From NCBI RefSeq assembly GCF_002879885.1, contig NZ_PNYA01000001.1:124001-188000 (forward strand): a stretch of DNA of 64,000 nucleotides, written 5' to 3'. Both the position numbers and the translations under genes were made by a program. The DNA is from Trinickia dabaoshanensis (GTDB lineage Bacteria > Pseudomonadota > Gammaproteobacteria > Burkholderiales > Burkholderiaceae). The first letter of the stretch is position 1. Every line of letters begins with the position of its first letter. This document shows, in pieces, positions 62,275-64,000 of the stretch. Below the pieces are notes generated by a model. It made no database searches, had not been told where the DNA came from, and saw nothing but the letters and a program-made list of their open reading frames with translations.

Positions 62275-63102
62275 ATGTCGCAACACATTCAGAGCATCAT
62301 CGACAACGCCTGGGAAAACCGCGCCGAGCTCTCGCCGAAGGCAGCGCCCGCCGAAGTGCGCGATGCCGTCGCACACGCGATCGAGCAACTCGACAAGGGT
62401 CTTTTGCGCGTCGCCGAAAAGAAGGACGGCCAGTGGGTCGTCAATCAATGGCTGAAGAAGGCCGTCCTGCTTTCGTTCCGCCTCGAAGACAACGCGCCGA
62501 TGGCCGCCGGCGGCTACTCGCAGTTCTATGACAAAGTGCCCTCGAAGTTCGCGAACTACACGGCCGAAGATTTCGCCGCGGGCGGCTTTCGCGTCGTGCC
62601 GCCGGCGATCGCGCGCCGCGGCTCGTTCATCGCTAAGAACGTCGTGCTGATGCCGTCTTACACGAACATCGGCGCGTATGTGGACGAAGGCACGATGGTC
62701 GATACGTGGGCGACCGTCGGCTCGTGCGCGCAGATCGGCAAGAACGTGCACCTGTCGGGCGGCGTCGGCATCGGCGGCGTACTCGAGCCGCTGCAAGCGA
62801 ACCCGGTCATCATCGAGGACAACTGCTTCATCGGCGCGCGCTCCGAAGTCGTCGAGGGCGTGATCGTGGGCGAAAACTCGGTCATCTCGATGGGCGTTTA
62901 TCTCGGCCAAAGCACGAAGATCTACGATCGCGAAACGGGCGAAGTCAGCTATGGCTACGTGCCGCCGGGTTCGGTCGTCGTGGCCGGTAATCTGCCCTCG
63001 AAGGACGGCACGCACAGCCTGTATTGCGCCGTCATCGTCAAGAAGGTCGATGCCAAGACGCGCGCGAAAGTCGGCCTGAACGAGTTGCTGCGAGGCGACT
63101 GA
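62275..63102 (+). CDS. dapD: Tetrahydrodipicolinate N-succinyltransferase
   Basis: A 275-residue trimeric hexapeptide-repeat succinyltransferase, the step before DapC. An N-terminal helical domain is followed by the beta-helix with [26 protein letters not shown] and the [11 protein letters not shown] loop. It overlaps the next gene by one base (TGATG). Confidence 0.97.
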   Translation: MSQHIQSIIDNAWENRAELSPKAAPAEVRDAVAHAIEQLDKGLLRVAEKKDGQWVVNQWLKKAVLLSFRLEDNAPMAAGGYSQFYDKVPSKFANYTAEDFAAGGFRVVPPAIARRGSFIAKNVVLMPSYTNIGAYVDEGTMVDTWATVGSCAQIGKNVHLSGGVGIGGVLEPLQANPVIIEDNCFIGARSEVVEGVIVGENSVISMGVYLGQSTKIYDRETGEVSYGYVPPGSVVVAGNLPSKDGTHSLYCAVIVKKVDAKTRAKVGLNELLRGD

Positions 63103-63464
63103 TGAGCGCGGCGCGCACCGTCGTCTACGGCATCCCGAACTGCGACACCGTCAAGAAGGCCCGCACGTGGCTCGAATCGAACGGCGTCGCGTTCGAGTTT
63201 CACGACTTCAAAAAAGCGGGGCTCACGGCTGCCGTCGTGAAAGACTGGCTCAAGGACGTCCCGCTCGAAGTCCTGCTCAACCGTCGCGGCACGACCTGGC
63301 GCGCTTTGCCCGACGACGCGAAGGCCGCCGCCGACACGCAGCAAGGCGCGATCGCGCTGATGATCGAAAAGCCCTCCGTCGTCAAGCGGCCGGTCGTCGT
63401 CGTGGACGGCCGCGTCAAGTCGGTGGGCTTTTCCGCCGACGAATACGCAACGCTTTTCGCATAG
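63102..63464 (+). CDS. ArsC/Spx-family reductase-like protein
   Basis: A 120-residue thioredoxin-fold protein of the ArsC/Spx/YffB family. It opens with TVVYGIPNCDTVKKARTWL, carrying the single catalytic cysteine, and ends with the RPVVVVDGRVKSVGF strand. Members like YffB are glutathione-dependent reductases of unknown substrate; arsenate reduction is not implied. It sits between dapD and dapE in many proteobacteria and starts on the last base of the dapD stop codon. Confidence 0.9.
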   Translation: MSAARTVVYGIPNCDTVKKARTWLESNGVAFEFHDFKKAGLTAAVVKDWLKDVPLEVLLNRRGTTWRALPDDAKAAADTQQGAIALMIEKPSVVKRPVVVVDGRVKSVGFSADEYATLFA

Positions 63465-63489
63465 CGGCCGCACCCTGGCCATTCGGTAG

Positions 63490-64000
<511 letters not shown>

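Noticed and set aside
63102-63464. Arsenic resistance gene arsC
   Set aside because: The protein is the Spx/YffB-type member found in dap clusters; no other ars genes are nearby.

Overview
The window is a piece of a GC-rich betaproteobacterial chromosome, most likely Burkholderiaceae (Burkholderia / Paraburkholderia / Trinickia type; genus not resolvable by eye). This rests on the gene order rpsB-tsf-pyrH-frr-uppS-cdsA-dxr-rseP-bamA-ompH-lpxD-fabZ-lpxA-lpxB-rnhB-trmH, the ppsA/ppsR pair, the smc-zipA-ligA-def block and the dapC-dapD-arsC-like-dapE cluster, together with the protein sequences.

Two halves differ in character. Positions 1-19.9 kb are accessory. They hold the 3' part of a DUF5682 gene (a component of MoxR-ATPase/vWA conflict systems), two divergent AraC-regulator/SDR pairs around a secreted CocE-type hydrolase and a coupled membrane methyltransferase, an AbiE (type IV) toxin-antitoxin pair, an intact hipB-like repressor with its operator but only a wrecked hipA, and a complete four-gene type II Wadjet (JetABCD) anti-plasmid system whose genes all overlap by ATGA. 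This defence cluster ends 112 bp from the 3' end of guaA, a known integration hotspot for genomic islands. A 12-bp inverted repeat lies in that gap. No integrase or transposase is visible.

Positions 19.9-64 kb are core genome. guaB - membrane protein - guaA make GMP. A DMT transporter, RnfH/RatA, SmpB, an SPFH/NfeD pair, and PEP synthase with its regulatory kinase/phosphorylase follow. A long minus-strand series (47.5 down to 31.5 kb) runs from ribosomal protein S2 through translation factors, UMP kinase, isoprenoid/lipid carrier synthesis, outer-membrane assembly and lipid A synthesis. map-glnD-rRNA pseudouridine synthase run on the plus strand. smc-zipA-ligA-def run on the minus strand (chromosome organisation, division, replication, protein maturation). 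The end of the window is the lysine/diaminopimelate genes dapC, dapD, an ArsC/Spx-like reductase and dapE (cut by the edge).

The most notable content is the defence island: an apparently intact Wadjet system, an intact AbiE pair sitting exactly where hipA was truncated, an orphan HipB with an intact 13-bp inverted-repeat operator, and several inverted repeats at the junctions. In the core part, a 10-11 bp spaced GGAAGTA repeat array in the rpsB leader, a long hairpin between ppsA and ppsR, and a roughly 300-residue Arg-rich extension on a pseudouridine synthase are worth a second look. No tRNA, rRNA, CRISPR array or insertion sequence was recognised.
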